A DNA stretch of 64,000 bases from Saccharothrix longispora (GCF_030852425.1 NZ_NSDM01000019.1:1-64000); one strand, 5' to 3'; positions 28,145 through 36,446 are shown, numbered from the stretch's first letter. The notes: generated from the letters alone by a model not told the origin. A program made the numbers and translations.

Positions 28145-28285
28145 CGGCGTGTGCGGGCAGACGTCAGGCTGGAGCCACTCCCCGGCGACCGGGTGGCGAA
28201 TCCGCCGCGGGGTGCAGGCACCCCTGCCCGACGGAGCACCACCAGGACACCGAACCGACGCGTGACCGCGTCCTTGTGCGCCGAG
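28145..28285 (+). ncRNA. Candidate ydaO-yuaA (c-di-AMP) riboswitch leader
   Basis: A TATCGT hexamer (28133-28138) could start a leader here. GCCAC (28174-28178) pairs with GTGGC (28193-28197) around a CCCGG/CCGGG stem, followed by GAATCC. CGGGCAG (28154-28160) can pair with CTGCCCG (28224-28230). The later stretch CCGAACCGAC, then ACC and CGT, resembles the conserved 3' part of the c-di-AMP riboswitch (CCGAACCCGAC...ACC.CGT). These are matches to a remembered consensus and were not scored. The downstream gene at 28311 would be its target. A cobalamin riboswitch was considered and rejected. Confidence 0.42.
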
Positions 28286-28310
28286 CCGGGCGGCGGGAGC
28301 GAGGACTGCC

Positions 28311-29273
28311 GTGTCGCGATCGTCGTTGACCGAACGACTGGTCGACCTCCGCCGGGCCTACACCGGCGAGAACCTCACCCAGGCCGTGCCCGCGGTCAAG
28401 GCCCTGCTGCACGACCTGCCCGACGACCGCCGCGAACGCGTGGTCGACGCGCTGAACGGCCGGGGCGACGCGCGGGGGCTGTTCCTGCCCGACGCCCCGG
28501 ACGACGACCAGCGCGCGCTGGAGTCCGTCCTGTTCGTGGCGGGCCTCGACGCCGCGGGCCACCTCCAGCTGCGGCCTCCGGCGAGCATGCTGCGGCCCGC
28601 GCACGCGTTCCGCGCCGTCGAGCCGCTGCCGCACCCGCGCGTGCACCTCGCCGAGCACGCCCTCGGCCCGCTGCTCTACGAGCTGCTGCCCCGGCACGAC
28701 GACGGGGGCGTGGCGGGCGTCGCGGGCCTGCGCGTCACCCACCACCCGCGCTCGGTCGAGCTGCGCCTGATCGGCTCGGAGGCGGCCGTGCGCCTGGCGG
28801 GCGTGGACGACCGCGCCTGGGAGGAGGGCCTGCGGTACGTCCGCACCCTCATGAAGGGGCGCGACCTGACCGGCGCGTTCGTCGACGGACCGCTCACCGC
28901 GGCCGAGCGCGACCAGCTCGCCGGGACCCCCCGCCCGACGGGCCTCGGCGGGCTCCTGCTCCGCCGTTACAACCTGTTCACACGAGCCCCGTGGCTGCGC
29001 GCGATGGCGCAGGTCGACCGGTGGTGGGTGGAGTGGCCGCGGAGCCTCGGCGTGGTCCCGGTGGCGGACCGGTTGCTGCACCCGGTGTTCGGGCTGCCCG
29101 GTGCCGTCGAGCTGCCCGCCGCGACCGGCGGACTGGCGCTCTCCACCGGCTGGTACGACCTCCACCTGCGGGAAGTCGAGGGACCGGACCCGGACCACGA
29201 GGCCGCGCTGGCCGCGTTCGACTGGCCCGAGGGTGTCACCGGGTGGTGGGAACCGCCGCACCCCGTGGCGTGA
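28311..29273 (+). CDS. Unrecognised conserved-looking cytoplasmic protein
   Basis: A 320-residue protein that I do not recognise. It has a helical N-terminal region (LTERLVDLRRAYTGENLTQAV, LPDDRRERVVDALN), a proline-rich stretch, then mixed alpha/beta sequence with VDDRAWEEGLRYVRTLMKG, APWLRAMAQVDRWWVEW and a tryptophan-rich C-terminus (GVTGWWEPPHPVA). No signal peptide, membrane segment, cysteine cluster or nucleotide-binding motif is visible. The GTG at 28311 follows cgggagcgagga. It has its own structured leader upstream and a perfect hairpin downstream, so it is a single-gene transcript. Confidence 0.75.
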   Translation: MSRSSLTERLVDLRRAYTGENLTQAVPAVKALLHDLPDDRRERVVDALNGRGDARGLFLPDAPDDDQRALESVLFVAGLDAAGHLQLRPPASMLRPAHAFRAVEPLPHPRVHLAEHALGPLLYELLPRHDDGGVAGVAGLRVTHHPRSVELRLIGSEAAVRLAGVDDRAWEEGLRYVRTLMKGRDLTGAFVDGPLTAAERDQLAGTPRPTGLGGLLLRRYNLFTRAPWLRAMAQVDRWWVEWPRSLGVVPVADRLLHPVFGLPGAVELPAATGGLALSTGWYDLHLREVEGPDPDHEAALAAFDWPEGVTGWWEPPHPVA

Positions 29274-29280
29274 CGGGGGA

Positions 29281-29308
29281 GGGGACGCCGGTCCGCGCCG
29301 GCGTCCCC
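29281..29308 (+). terminator. Terminator hairpin
   Basis: A perfect 11-bp inverted repeat (29281-29291 and 29298-29308) with a 6-base loop starts 7 bases after the stop of the preceding gene. Confidence 0.75.
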
Positions 29309-29498
29309 ACGGCCCTTCCGGCGGGGGAGCGCGGCCGGCCGGCGCGCTCGTCCGAACGGTCCCGTCCGACCCGTCGGAACCCGGGCCGGTGGCCGCGATC
29401 ACGGCCCGACCGCCACGACGCCGACCTGACCGCCGGTAGACTGCGGTTTCGCCCGACGCGACCGCGTCGAACCGCCGCAGAGTGTCAGGAGGACCCCG

Positions 29499-30104
29499 GT
29501 GACCCAACAGGCTGCCGAGGCCCAGCACGAGGTCGCGCCCCGCCGCGTCCTCGTGGCCGAGGACGAAGCCCTCATCCGCCTCGACCTGGTCGAGATGCTG
29601 CGCGAAGAGGGCTACGAGGTGGCCGGTCAGGCCGCCGACGGTGACGAGGCGGTCACGCTGGCCACCGAGCTGCGCCCCGACCTGGTCATCATGGACGTGA
29701 AGATGCCCAAGGTGGACGGCATCGAGGCCGCGTCGGCCATCGCCGGCCAGCGCATCGCGCCCGTCGTCATCCTCACCGCGTTCAGCCAGCGCGAGCTCGT
29801 GGAGCGCGCCCGCGACGCCGGCGCCATGGCGTACCTGGTCAAGCCGTTCGCCAAGCGCGACCTCGTGCCCGCGATCGAGCTGGCCATGAGCCGCTTCGCC
29901 GAGCTGACCGCGCTGGAGGACGAGGTCGCCGGGCTCACCGACCGGCTGGAGACCCGCAAGGTCGTCGAGCGCGCCAAGGGCCTGCTGATGACCAAGCAGG
30001 GCCTGTCCGAGCCCGAGGCGTTCCGCTGGGTCCAGCGGACCGCGATGGACCGCCGCACGACCATGAAGGCCGTCGCCGAGGCGGTCATCGAAAACTTCGG
30101 CTGA
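29499..30104 (+). CDS. pdtaR: ANTAR-domain response regulator (PdtaR type)
   Basis: A 201-residue response regulator like mycobacterial PdtaR (Rv1626). The receiver domain has VAEDEALIRLDLVEML, the acceptor aspartate in LVIMDVKMPKVDG, and AYLVKPF. The C-terminal ANTAR domain (residues ~135-200; ETRKVVERAKGLLMTKQGLSEPEAFRWVQRTAMDRR) binds RNA and acts by antitermination. The partner kinase PdtaS is not in this window, as is common. The GTG at 29499 follows a perfect aggagga (29487-29493). A TAGACT hexamer lies at 29437-29442. Neighbouring liv, polA, rpsA and coaE genes fit what I recall of a conserved actinobacterial block. Confidence 0.94.
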   Translation: MTQQAAEAQHEVAPRRVLVAEDEALIRLDLVEMLREEGYEVAGQAADGDEAVTLATELRPDLVIMDVKMPKVDGIEAASAIAGQRIAPVVILTAFSQRELVERARDAGAMAYLVKPFAKRDLVPAIELAMSRFAELTALEDEVAGLTDRLETRKVVERAKGLLMTKQGLSEPEAFRWVQRTAMDRRTTMKAVAEAVIENFG

Positions 30105-30124
30105 GATCGCGCCATGGCGCATAG

Positions 30125-30158
30125 GGGGATCGGGTACTCCGTCGAGTGCCCGATCCCC
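30125..30158 (+). terminator. Strong terminator hairpin after pdtaR
   Basis: A 15-bp stem (30125-30139 and 30144-30158, one G-T pair) with a 4-base loop lies 20 bases after the pdtaR stop. Confidence 0.85.
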
Positions 30159-30427
30159 TTCGCCGTTCGAGTATCGGACACTTCGGCCTGCCCATTGTTG
30201 GTCACTGTTCGCATTGGAGTTGTGACCCGAGGCTATTTGAGCTGGATTTAAGATTGTTAACTGTGGGGCATTTCCCGGTGACTACCGTCACGATGTGGAC
30301 ACAGAGCAGTAAGACCACCTGTTCAGCGAACTCAACTGAAGCTACGTTCCTGCCCTAACCCACGCTCTCGTGTGAGAGCCCGGCTCCGCCTACCGGCGGG
30401 CTGGTTGGTGTCATGGGAGGTATTCCG
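30159..30427 (+). promoter_or_regulatory. AT-richer promoter and leader region of the liv operon
   Basis: No gene is seen in 30105-30427 (323 bases). After the pdtaR terminator the sequence becomes clearly richer in A/T (around 30190-30270), as expected for a promoter. It holds a palindrome GTGAC-TACC-GTCAC (30278-30291), a possible operator, and a hairpin GCTCTC-GTGT-GAGAGC (30364-30379) in the probable leader. The ribosome site gggagg (30415-30420) lies 7 bases before GTG 30428 and selects that start over the ATG at 30413. I could not choose a single -35/-10 pair. Confidence 0.5.
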
Positions 30428-31606
30428 GTGTCAGGAGCACGACTCGGCCGAGTTCTGGTGCTGGCGGCGGCTTCGTCGCTGGTCCTCGCGGCTTGCGCCG
30501 GCGGCGGCGGTGGTGGCGGCGACGCGGGTGGCGACGTCACGTCGGTCAAGATCGGGTTCATGGGTGACCTCACCGGTGAGAACTCCGCGATCGTGATCCC
30601 GCCGCGGAACGGGGCGAAGATGGCGTTCGACGAGTACAACGCCAAGAACCCCAAGGTCAAGATCGAGATGGTCCAGTACGACAGCCAGGGCAAGCCCGAC
30701 CAGGCCACCTCGCTGATCACGAAGGCCATCGGCACGGACAAGATCGTCGGCCTCATCGGCCCCGCCTTCTCGGGCGAGTCGAAGGCCATCGGCGGCGTGC
30801 TGGAGGAGAACAAGATCCCCAGCGTCTCCCCGTCGGCCACCAACCCGGGCCTGGCCTCCAACGGCTGGACCTTCTGGCACCGCGTCGTCGCCAACGACGA
30901 CGACCAGGGCCCCGGCATCGCCGAGTTCCTGGTGACGGCGAAGTCGCCCAAGAAGGCGTTCGTCCTGTCCGACGACCAGGAGTACTCCGTCGGCCTGGCC
31001 GAGGCGGTCGCCAAGTCCTTCGAGGGCAAGGGCGTCACCGTGGAGAAGGACAAGTTCGCCAAGGACGCGTCCGACTACTCCTCGACCGTCACCAAGGTCG
31101 CTGCGGCGCAGCCCGACGTCATCGTCTTCGGTGGCTACTACGCCCAGGCCGGCCGCCTGCTCAAGCAGCTGCGCGACGGCGGCGTGACCGCCACGTTCGC
31201 CTCCGGTGACGGTTCGCTCGACCAGCAGCTCGTGACCGGCGCCGGTGCCCAGGCCGCCGAGGGCGCCGTCCTCGCCTGCCCGTGCAACATCCCGTCGGCC
31301 GACGTGACCGGCCCGCTCAAGACGTTCTTCGACAACTACAAGACGGCCGCCGGCGCCGACCCGGCCATCTACGCGACCGAGGGCTACGACGCGGCGACCG
31401 CGTACATCAAGGCCGTCGAGTCGGGTGCCACCACCCCCGAGAAGATCAACGAGTTCCTGAAGACGGTGAGCTTCGAGGGCGTGTCCAAGCCGATCAAGTT
31501 CAAGGCGAACGGCGAGCCGGAGAACAACTCCATCTTCGTCTACCAGGTCAAGAGTGGCGTCCTCAAGCTGCTGGGCCCGGCCGAGTCGGCCAAGCTCGAG
31601 GGCTGA
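30428..31606 (+). CDS. livJ: Branched-chain amino acid ABC transporter, substrate-binding lipoprotein
   Basis: A 392-residue extracellular binding lipoprotein of the Leu/Ile/Val family. A lipobox LVLAAC follows a signal helix, then a glycine-rich linker. The periplasmic-binding-fold I sequence follows: VKIGFMGDLTGENSAI, NGAKMAFDEYNA, IGPAFSGESKAIGGVLEENKIPSVSPSATNPGLA, FVLSDDQEYSVGLAEAV, DVIVFGGYYAQAGRLLKQL. Start GTG 30428 is decided by the ribosome site gggagg at the right distance; an ATG at 30413 would place that site inside the gene. It heads a five-gene operon, with a hairpin behind it that would keep its mRNA abundant. Ligand preference among amino acids cannot be read. Confidence 0.94.
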   Translation: MSGARLGRVLVLAAASSLVLAACAGGGGGGGDAGGDVTSVKIGFMGDLTGENSAIVIPPRNGAKMAFDEYNAKNPKVKIEMVQYDSQGKPDQATSLITKAIGTDKIVGLIGPAFSGESKAIGGVLEENKIPSVSPSATNPGLASNGWTFWHRVVANDDDQGPGIAEFLVTAKSPKKAFVLSDDQEYSVGLAEAVAKSFEGKGVTVEKDKFAKDASDYSSTVTKVAAAQPDVIVFGGYYAQAGRLLKQLRDGGVTATFASGDGSLDQQLVTGAGAQAAEGAVLACPCNIPSADVTGPLKTFFDNYKTAAGADPAIYATEGYDAATAYIKAVESGATTPEKINEFLKTVSFEGVSKPIKFKANGEPENNSIFVYQVKSGVLKLLGPAESAKLEG

Positions 31607-31637
31607 TCGGGACGGAATAGGCAAGCAAGCTAGCGCT

Positions 31638-31678
31638 GGGGAGCGGGAGCGTCGTGCCAACGACTGCTTCCGCTCCCC
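31638..31678 (+). terminator. Intercistronic hairpin between binding protein and permease genes
   Basis: An 18-base arm (31638-31655) pairs with 31660-31678 with one wobble and one bulge, 4-base loop. It lies 31 bases after the binding-protein stop and 53 bases before livH. It probably works as a leaky terminator or mRNA stabiliser, giving more binding protein than membrane subunits. Confidence 0.7.
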
Positions 31679-31731
31679 GCCACTATGGCGAAGTTTCTCT
31701 CCCCCCGCCCGTCTCGTGAGGCAAACCTGTC

Positions 31732-32694
31732 ATGCTTGATGATTTCCTCAACCAGTTCCTACCCAGCACGGTGGGCGGACTGGTGTTCGGCTCCATCTAC
31801 GCGCTCATCGCCCTCGGCTACACGATGGTCTACGGTGTGCTGCGCCTGATCAACTTCGCGCACTCCGAGATCTTCATGATCGGCACGTTCACGTCGCTGG
31901 TGGTCCTCACGGCCATCGCGCCGGCGTCGCCGCTCACGGGGATCGCCCTGGTCGGCGTGATGGTGTTGATCATCGTGCTCTCGGCGGCCGTCTCGGGCGG
32001 CGCCGCCATGCTGCTGGAGGTGGTGGCCTACCGGCCGCTGCGCAAGAAGGGCGCCACCCGGCTCACCGCCCTGATCTCCGCGATCGGCGCGTCGCTGTTC
32101 CTCCAGGAGCTGTTCGCGCTCGTCATCATCCCCTGGTTGACCGGCAAGCCCGGCCGCAACCAGCAGCCCGCCCCGCGCATCGTCGACCGCGACACGGTGT
32201 TCACCATCGGCAACGCGGCGATCCGCACCGACCACATCATCGTGATCGTGGCGGCGGTGATCATGATGATCGCGCTGGACCGCCTGGTGAACAAGACCAA
32301 GATCGGCCGGGGCATCCGGGCCACCGCGCAGGACCCCGAGTCCGCGGTCCTGATGGGCGTCAGCATCGACAACATCGTGCGGACCACGTTCCTCCTGGGC
32401 GGCGCGATGGCCGGCGTGGCGGGCGCGCTGTACCTGATGGAGTTCGAGAACACCGACTACCGCATCGGTTTCGTGCTGGGCATCAAGGCGTTCACCGCCG
32501 CGGTCCTCGGCGGCATCGGCAACCTGCGGGGCGCACTGCTCGGCGGCATCGTGCTCGGCCTCATCGAGAACTGGGGCGCGATCTTCCTCGGCTCGGAGTG
32601 GAAGGACGTCATCGCCTTCACCGTCCTGGTGATCGTGCTGATGTTCCGCCCCACCGGCATCCTCGGTGAATCCCTGCAGAAGGCCCGAGCATGA
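31732..32694 (+). CDS. livH: Branched-chain amino acid ABC transporter permease LivH
   Basis: A 320-residue polytopic inner-membrane permease of the LivH family. It has about eight hydrophobic segments and the family signatures GLVFGSIYALIALGYTMVYGVLRLINFAHS and GIKAFTAAVLGGIGNLRGALLGG, the latter near the cytoplasmic ATPase-coupling region. With LivM it forms the channel. The ATG at 31732 is 125 bases after the binding-protein gene, past a hairpin. The stop overlaps the livM start (ATGA). Confidence 0.94.
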   Translation: MLDDFLNQFLPSTVGGLVFGSIYALIALGYTMVYGVLRLINFAHSEIFMIGTFTSLVVLTAIAPASPLTGIALVGVMVLIIVLSAAVSGGAAMLLEVVAYRPLRKKGATRLTALISAIGASLFLQELFALVIIPWLTGKPGRNQQPAPRIVDRDTVFTIGNAAIRTDHIIVIVAAVIMMIALDRLVNKTKIGRGIRATAQDPESAVLMGVSIDNIVRTTFLLGGAMAGVAGALYLMEFENTDYRIGFVLGIKAFTAAVLGGIGNLRGALLGGIVLGLIENWGAIFLGSEWKDVIAFTVLVIVLMFRPTGILGESLQKARA

Positions 32695-33848
32695 AAGGCA
32701 ACGGAGTGTCTGGCAACTCGAACCCGTCGAGGCGCGTGGGCGCGCTGTTCGACGGCGCCCGCGACTGGTGGGCAACCGCGAAGGCGTGGCAGCGGTACGC
32801 CCTGTACCTGGCCGCGCTCGTGTTCGCGCTCATCCTGCCCGCGCCGTGGATCGGCTCGTTCATGTCGCCGGGAGCGGACTGGACGTCGGTCCTGATCTTC
32901 CCGATCGGCACGTACATCCTGCTGGCCATCGGCCTGAACGTCGTGGTCGGCCAGGCGGGTCTGCTCGACCTCGGGTTCGTGGCGTTCTTCGCCATCGGCG
33001 GGTACTCGGTCGCCTACTTCGGCACCCAGTACGGCTGGAACTACTGGGCCACCGCCGTGTTCGGCATCATCCTGGCCGCGGTGTCCGGCGTCATCCTCGG
33101 CGCGCCCACCCTGCGCCTGCGCGGCGACTACCTCGCCATCGTGACGCTGGGCTTCGGTGAGATCGTCCGCATCGTCGCGAACAACACCGACGAGATCGGC
33201 GGCGCGCGCGGCATCACCAACATCCCGCACCCGCCGGAGATGTTCGGGATGAAGTTCCTGCTCGACCCGGCGCCGTACTACTACCTGATGGTCGCCGCGA
33301 TCGCGATCGTCATCGTCTTCTCGGTGCGGTTGCAGAAGTCCCGCGTCGGCCGCGCGTGGGCCGCGATCCGCGAGGACGAGGACGCCGCCGAGCTGATGGG
33401 CGTCCCGACGTTCAAGTTCAAGCTGCTCGCCTTCGCCATCGGCGCCATGATCGGCGGCCTGGCGGGCGGCATCTACGCGGGCAAGGCCGTGTTCATCGAG
33501 CCGAACACCTTCCCGTTCATCCTGTCCGCGACCATCCTCGCCGCGGTCGTGCTCGGCGGTTCGGGCAACCTGCCCGGCGTCATGCTGGGCGCGTTCATCA
33601 TCGCCTGGCTGCCCGAGCGGTTCCGCGAGGCCGGTTGGCTGAAGGACCTGCTGGGCCGCGACCCCGCCGAGTACCGCATCCTGCTGTTCGGCGGTGTGCT
33701 GGTGCTGATGATGGCGCTGCGACCCGAGGGCCTGCTGCCGTCCCGGCGGCGCAGGGCGGAACTGCAGGAGGGGACCGGCGGCATGGGCGCCATGGGCGCC
33801 GAGGTCGCGGGTCCCGACAGCGAGGCATCGTCGGAGGTGTCCAAGTGA
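32691..33848 (+). CDS. livM: Branched-chain amino acid ABC transporter permease LivM
   Basis: A 385-residue permease with roughly nine to ten hydrophobic segments. LivM features are NVVVGQAGLLDLGFVAFFAIGGYSVAY, LRLRGDYLAIVTLGFGEIVRI and ILAAVVLGGSGNLPGVMLGAF. The N-terminus has a longer polar stretch than usual before the first helix (NPSRRVGALFDGARDWW). The C-terminal tail (from about residue 345) is polar and acidic with GAMGAEVAGPDSEASS and looks disordered. ATG 32691 overlaps the livH stop; the stop overlaps the livG start (GTGA). Confidence 0.94.
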   Translation: MKGNGVSGNSNPSRRVGALFDGARDWWATAKAWQRYALYLAALVFALILPAPWIGSFMSPGADWTSVLIFPIGTYILLAIGLNVVVGQAGLLDLGFVAFFAIGGYSVAYFGTQYGWNYWATAVFGIILAAVSGVILGAPTLRLRGDYLAIVTLGFGEIVRIVANNTDEIGGARGITNIPHPPEMFGMKFLLDPAPYYYLMVAAIAIVIVFSVRLQKSRVGRAWAAIREDEDAAELMGVPTFKFKLLAFAIGAMIGGLAGGIYAGKAVFIEPNTFPFILSATILAAVVLGGSGNLPGVMLGAFIIAWLPERFREAGWLKDLLGRDPAEYRILLFGGVLVLMMALRPEGLLPSRRRRAELQEGTGGMGAMGAEVAGPDSEASSEVSK

Positions 33849-34621
33849 GCACGCCCGTCCTCCAGCTCGACGCCGTGACCATGCGCTTCGGCGGCGTGGT
33901 CGCGTTGCGCGAAGCGCGGATCAGCATCGACGAAGGCGAGATCTTCGCCCTCATCGGGCCGAACGGCGCCGGCAAGACCACCGTGTTCAACGTGGTCACC
34001 GGCGTGTACTCGCCCACCGAGGGGCGGGTGCTGTTCCGGGGCGAACCCATCAGCGGCGCCAAGCGGTTCAAGATCACCAAGATGGGCATCGCCCGCACGT
34101 TCCAGAACATCCGGCTGTTCCACAACATGTCGGCCCTGGAGAACGTGATGGTGGGCGCCGACGCGCACCACAAGACCGGTGCGATCGGCGCGACGCTGGG
34201 CCTGCCGTGGCACCGCAAGGAGGAGAAGCGCGGGCGCGAACTGGCGCGCGAGCTGCTCGACTTCGTCGGCATCCCCGGCCGGATGGACGAGACCGCGAAG
34301 AACCTCCCGTACGGCGACCAGCGACGCCTGGAGATCGCGCGGGCCCTGGCGACGGACCCGAAGCTGCTGCTGCTCGACGAGCCCGCGGCCGGCATGAACC
34401 CGGCCGAGAAGGAGTCGCTCCAGCACCTGATCCGCAAGATCCGCGACAGCGGGCGGACCGTCCTGCTCATCGAGCACGACATGAGCCTGGTCATGGGCGT
34501 CAGCGACCGCGTGGCGGTGCTCGACTTCGGCCAGCTGATCGCAGAAGGGCTGCCGGCAGAGGTGCAGAACGACCCGAAGGTCATCGAGGCCTACCTGGGG
34601 GTGTCCGAAGATGCTTCTTGA
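33845..34621 (+). CDS. livG: Branched-chain amino acid ABC transporter ATPase LivG
   Basis: A 258-residue cytoplasmic ATPase subunit. Walker A is GPNGAGKTT, the Q-loop region is ARTFQNIRLFHNMSALENVMVG, the signature motif is degenerate (NLPYGDQRRLEIARAL, where LSxGQ is usual; this YGDQRR form is normal in LivG), and Walker B is LLLLDEPAAGMNPAE. The switch histidine is in LIEHDMSLVM. GTG 33845 overlaps the livM stop. It pairs with LivF, whose gene overlaps its 3' end by 11 bases. Confidence 0.95.
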   Translation: MSTPVLQLDAVTMRFGGVVALREARISIDEGEIFALIGPNGAGKTTVFNVVTGVYSPTEGRVLFRGEPISGAKRFKITKMGIARTFQNIRLFHNMSALENVMVGADAHHKTGAIGATLGLPWHRKEEKRGRELARELLDFVGIPGRMDETAKNLPYGDQRRLEIARALATDPKLLLLDEPAAGMNPAEKESLQHLIRKIRDSGRTVLLIEHDMSLVMGVSDRVAVLDFGQLIAEGLPAEVQNDPKVIEAYLGVSEDAS

Positions 34622-35315
34622 GATCAAGGACATCCACGTCCACTACGGCAAGATCGCGGCCATCAAGGGCATCAGCCTGGAGGTCGGCGACGGTGAGATC
34701 GTCTCGCTCATCGGCGCGAACGGCGCGGGCAAGACGACCACGCTCAAGACGATCTCCGGCCTGCGCCCGCTGACCAGCGGCAGCATCCTGTTCAACGGCG
34801 CGGACATCTCCAGGATGCCCGGCCACAAGCGGGTCGTGGCGGGCATCGGGCAGTCACCGGAAGGCCGCGGCGTGTTCCCCGGCATGACGGTGCAGGAGAA
34901 CCTCCTGATGGGCGCCTACACCCGCAAGGACAGCCTGGACGCCGACCTGGCCGAGGTCTACGAGCTGTTCCCGAGGCTCAACGAGCGCAAGAACCAGTTC
35001 GGCGGCACCATGTCCGGCGGCGAGCAGCAGATGATCGCCATCGGCCGGGCGCTGATGACCAAGCCGAAGGTGCTCCTGCTCGACGAGCCGTCCATGGGTC
35101 TCGCGCCCATGCTCATCGCGCAGATCTTCGAGATCATCAAGGAGATCAACAAGCGCGGCACGACCGTGCTGCTGGTCGAGCAGAACGCGCAGCAGGCGCT
35201 GAAGCTCTCCGACCGCGCGTACGTGCTGGAGACCGGCCGGGTCGTCAAGAGCGCCCCCGGTCCGGAGCTGCTGGACGACCCCCAGGTGCGCGCCGCGTAC
35301 CTCGGCGGTCACTGA
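34611..35315 (+). CDS. livF: Branched-chain amino acid ABC transporter ATPase LivF
   Basis: A 234-residue ATPase subunit, partner of LivG. Walker A is GANGAGKTTTLKT, the signature is TMSGGEQQMIAIGRALM, Walker B is VLLLDEPSMGLAPM, and the switch histidine position is glutamine-like (LLVEQNAQQAL), which is usual for LivF. ATG 34611 lies inside the last codons of livG in another frame. It ends the operon, before a strong hairpin. Confidence 0.95.
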   Translation: MLLEIKDIHVHYGKIAAIKGISLEVGDGEIVSLIGANGAGKTTTLKTISGLRPLTSGSILFNGADISRMPGHKRVVAGIGQSPEGRGVFPGMTVQENLLMGAYTRKDSLDADLAEVYELFPRLNERKNQFGGTMSGGEQQMIAIGRALMTKPKVLLLDEPSMGLAPMLIAQIFEIIKEINKRGTTVLLVEQNAQQALKLSDRAYVLETGRVVKSAPGPELLDDPQVRAAYLGGH

Positions 35316-35331
35316 CCCGTCCCGCCAGGAG

Positions 35332-35359
35332 GGGGCCCCACCGCCCGCGGTGGGGCCCC
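35332..35359. terminator. Terminator at end of liv operon
   Basis: A 12-bp stem (35332-35343 and 35348-35359) with a 4-base loop lies 16 bases after the livF stop. It sits between convergent genes and can serve both livF (+) and the lipoprotein gene (-). Confidence 0.8.
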
Positions 35360-35380
35360 TCGGCGGTTCCGGGGCCCGGC

Positions 35381-35935
35381 TCAGGGGCGGATGAGCGGGA
35401 TGTCCGTGCCGGTCACGTCCTTCAGGTCCGTCAGCGTCGGCCCGCCGTACACCCGCAGCGCCAGCGGCTTCGCGTCCTCGGGCAGGTCGTAGTACACGTC
35501 GTACTCCAGCCGCACGTTCGCGCCGAGGTCGACGACGTCCGGCTGCCGCTTGATCGTCATCGCCTGCGCGTCGGTCGCGTGCTCGCCCTTCCGGTCGTCC
35601 ACCAGCACGTGCCTGCGGGCCGCGAACGACACGCTGCTGCGGCCGTTGTTCACCACGCTCATCCGGACGCGCGCGAACCGGCCCTTCGCCTCGAACTCGG
35701 CGTGGCTGCCGATGATCGCGTCGATCCCCGTGGTGAGCCCCAGCAGGGTGAACGCCGTGTCGCCGTCCGAGGTGGTGGGCACGTGCAGCGCCCGCTCGTC
35801 CGGCCGCACCGTCTGCACGGGCACGGGGTAGGTCTCCGCCGCCGAGGCGGTCGGGGTCGAACCGGCCTGCACGGGGCCGCCCGTGCACCCGCCCGCCAGC
35901 ACTGCCGCCGCCGCTACCGCCCAGACCGCGCGCAC
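35381..35935 (-). CDS. Secreted lipoprotein with DUF4352-like domain
   Basis: A 184-residue lipoprotein. The signal helix AVWAVAAAAVLAGGC ends at a lipobox (LAGGC). After a serine/threonine/proline linker the C-terminal ~120 residues form a beta-sandwich resembling DUF4352 (telokin-like) domains: FARVRMSVVNNGRSSVSF, RRHVLVDDRKGEHA, LGANVRLEYDVYYDLPEDAKPLALRVYG. Function unknown; such proteins are surface-anchored. The GTG at 35935 is preferred because gggagg lies just upstream; an ATG at 35965 would give an unusually long signal region. Confidence 0.75.
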   Translation of the reverse strand: MRAVWAVAAAAVLAGGCTGGPVQAGSTPTASAAETYPVPVQTVRPDERALHVPTTSDGDTAFTLLGLTTGIDAIIGSHAEFEAKGRFARVRMSVVNNGRSSVSFAARRHVLVDDRKGEHATDAQAMTIKRQPDVVDLGANVRLEYDVYYDLPEDAKPLALRVYGGPTLTDLKDVTGTDIPLIRP

Positions 35936-35977
35936 GGTCACCTCCCACGTCGCCGAGGTCCCCATTAGACCGCGCGG

Positions 35978-36400
35978 TCAGCCCTTCGGCGCGTCTTTCA
36001 GGAAGCACGTGAGGCGGGCCGTGCACACGCGGCGCCCCTGCTCGTCGCTGACCGCGATCTCGTAGGTCGCCGTGCTGCGCCCGCGGTGGATCGGTGTGCA
36101 CACCCCCGTGACCAGGCCGTCCGTGACGCCCCGGTGGTGCGTGCAGGACAGCTCCAGCCCCACGGCCAGCCGCTCCGGCGCCGCGTGCATCGCCGCCGCG
36201 ATCGACCCGAGGGTCTCCGCCAGGACCGCGCTCGCGCCGCCGTGCAGCAGCCCGTACGGCTGCCGGTTGCCCTTCACCGGCATCGTCCCGACCAGCCGGT
36301 CGGCATCCCATCGGGTGATCTCGATGCCCAGCTTGTCGGCGAGCTGTTCCGCGGCGACACCCTGGTCGGTGCCGGGGATGCCCTCAGGTGCTGACGTCAC
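35978..36400 (-). CDS. Hotdog-fold thioesterase (PaaI-like)
   Basis: A 140-residue acyl-CoA thioesterase of the PaaI/YbgC-like hotdog family. Characteristic stretches are VGTMPVKGNRQPYGLLHGGASAVLAETLGSIAAAM, with the catalytic-region GGASAVLAE, and LELSCTHHRGVTDG. It should hydrolyse an acyl- or aryl-CoA thioester. GTG 36400 is chosen because a ggag site lies 7 bases upstream; a TTG at 36421 would add seven residues. It is divergent from polA, 52 bases apart. Confidence 0.87.
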   Translation of the reverse strand: MTSAPEGIPGTDQGVAAEQLADKLGIEITRWDADRLVGTMPVKGNRQPYGLLHGGASAVLAETLGSIAAAMHAAPERLAVGLELSCTHHRGVTDGLVTGVCTPIHRGRSTATYEIAVSDEQGRRVCTARLTCFLKDAPKG

Positions 36401-36416
36401 GTGCTGCTCCACTCGG

Positions 36417-36446
36417 TTCAACGCTGTCGGACCCTCACCCTAGACT
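36417..36446 (+). promoter_or_regulatory. Candidate polA promoter, probably leaderless
   Basis: TTCAAC (36417-36422) and TAGACT (36441-36446), 18 bases apart, fit a housekeeping sigma promoter. The -10 ends 6 bases before the GTG at 36453, and no ribosome site is present, so the polA message would begin at or next to the start codon. Confidence 0.55.

Noticed and set aside
28145-28285. Cobalamin riboswitch
   Set aside because: GGTGGCGAATCC and CAGGACACC look like parts of it, but the CCCGCCACTGT core and a proper B12 box are missing, and the downstream gene has no cobalamin link.
29430-29498. ANTAR-binding dual hairpin in the pdtaR leader
   Set aside because: There is a palindrome near 29456-29471, but it gives a tetraloop. 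ANTAR targets have paired hexaloops with fixed A and G, which I do not see.
30413-30427. ATG 30413 as the start of the binding-protein gene
   Set aside because: It would put the strong ribosome site gggagg inside the gene; GTG 30428 is 7 bases downstream of that site and gives a normal lipoprotein signal.
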